NCBI GenBank assembly: GCA_964407165.1
Contig: CAYOUJ010000066.1
Coordinates: forward strand, 1 to 11,949
Source of the DNA: CAZPKH01 sp964407165
GTDB lineage: Bacteria > Bacteroidota > Bacteroidia > Bacteroidales > Muribaculaceae
Length of the DNA stretch: 11,949 nucleotides
Direction of reading: 5' to 3'
Numbering within the stretch: position 1 is the stretch's first letter; each line of letters opens with the position of its first letter. Shown here piece by piece: positions 11,888-11,949 of this stretch. The notes under the pieces are model-generated. The model saw only the letters and a list, made by a program, of their open reading frames with translations. It had not been told where the DNA came from and did no database searches. The position numbers and the translations under genes were made by a program.

Positions 11888-11949
11888 TAAGGCTGGCGGC
11901 CGTCCCCGGCCGCTCATCCCCGCGCTCAAGTAAGGAGGGCGGCCGTCCC
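11884..11949. repeat. Dispersed hairpin repeat, copies B and C in tandem at the window edge
   Basis: Copy B (11884-11923) begins CAAGTAAGGCTGGCGGCCG and ends CATCCCCGC. Copy C (11927-11949, cut by the window end) begins CAAGTAAGGAGGGCGGCCG, a 43-bp period. In copy B GCGGCCG (11896-11902) pairs with CGGCCGC (11907-11913) across TCCC. Both copies match copy A at 8939-8978. The array may continue beyond the window. There are no spacers between unrelated sequences, so this is not a CRISPR array. Confidence 0.8.

Noticed and set aside
11884..11949. Tandem repeats at the right edge as a CRISPR array
   Set aside because: The units follow each other with only 3 nt between them, the repeat is itself a GC hairpin, and a copy occurs alone 3 kb away. 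There are no unique spacers and no cas genes.

Overview
The window looks like a chromosomal segment of a GC-rich member of the Bacteroidales, most likely a Muribaculaceae-type gut bacterium (inference). The reasons are that every recognisable protein reads like a Bacteroidales family member, that no gene has a clear Shine-Dalgarno sequence, and that the promoters fit the Bacteroidetes pattern TTTG-N19-22-TAnnTTTG. Coding DNA strongly prefers codons ending in C or G, while intergenic DNA is AT-rich or filled with short GC-rich palindromic repeats. No rRNA, tRNA, transposase, phage gene or CRISPR array is visible.

Layout. Positions 1-75 may hold the 3' end of a rightward gene. From 91 to 5114 the genes lie on the minus strand: rarA (AAA+ ATPase at stalled forks), two overlapping glycosyltransferase genes, an Lrp/AsnC-family regulator, recO, and a small conserved Bacteroidales protein. 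rarA, recO and lrp each have their own recognisable promoter, so this is a string of short units rather than one operon. From 5401 to 8525 the plus strand carries aroQ (shikimate pathway), an O-methyltransferase and a dsbD-type thiol:disulfide interchange protein; the last two overlap by one base (TAATG). After this come a repeat-rich gap, a 62-codon gene of unknown role, a second repeat-rich gap and a lipoprotein gene (9180-9983). The lipoprotein gene converges on a minus-strand two-gene unit (10005-11851): a helix-turn-helix-like protein and a transmembrane Hanks-type Ser/Thr kinase joined by an ATGA overlap.

How the genes work together. The two glycosyltransferases probably act in one glycan pathway. 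RarA and RecO are both genome-maintenance proteins but are separately controlled. The HTH/kinase pair looks like a membrane signalling module, with a cytoplasmic kinase and a periplasmic C-terminal region, translationally coupled to a putative DNA-binding partner.

The most unusual features are regulatory or structural. (i) Three genes (recO, aroQ and the HTH gene) have the -7 box only 4-7 nt before the ATG, predicting leaderless or nearly leaderless mRNAs. (ii) Several families of short GC-rich hairpin repeats recur between genes, one with a compensatory base-pair change and one tandem at the window edge. (iii) A strong rho-independent terminator for the lipoprotein gene is encoded inside the antisense 3' end of the kinase gene. 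(iv) A slippage-prone G8-A-G7 tract lies inside the O-methyltransferase gene. (v) A palindrome sits on the lrp promoter and suggests autoregulation.
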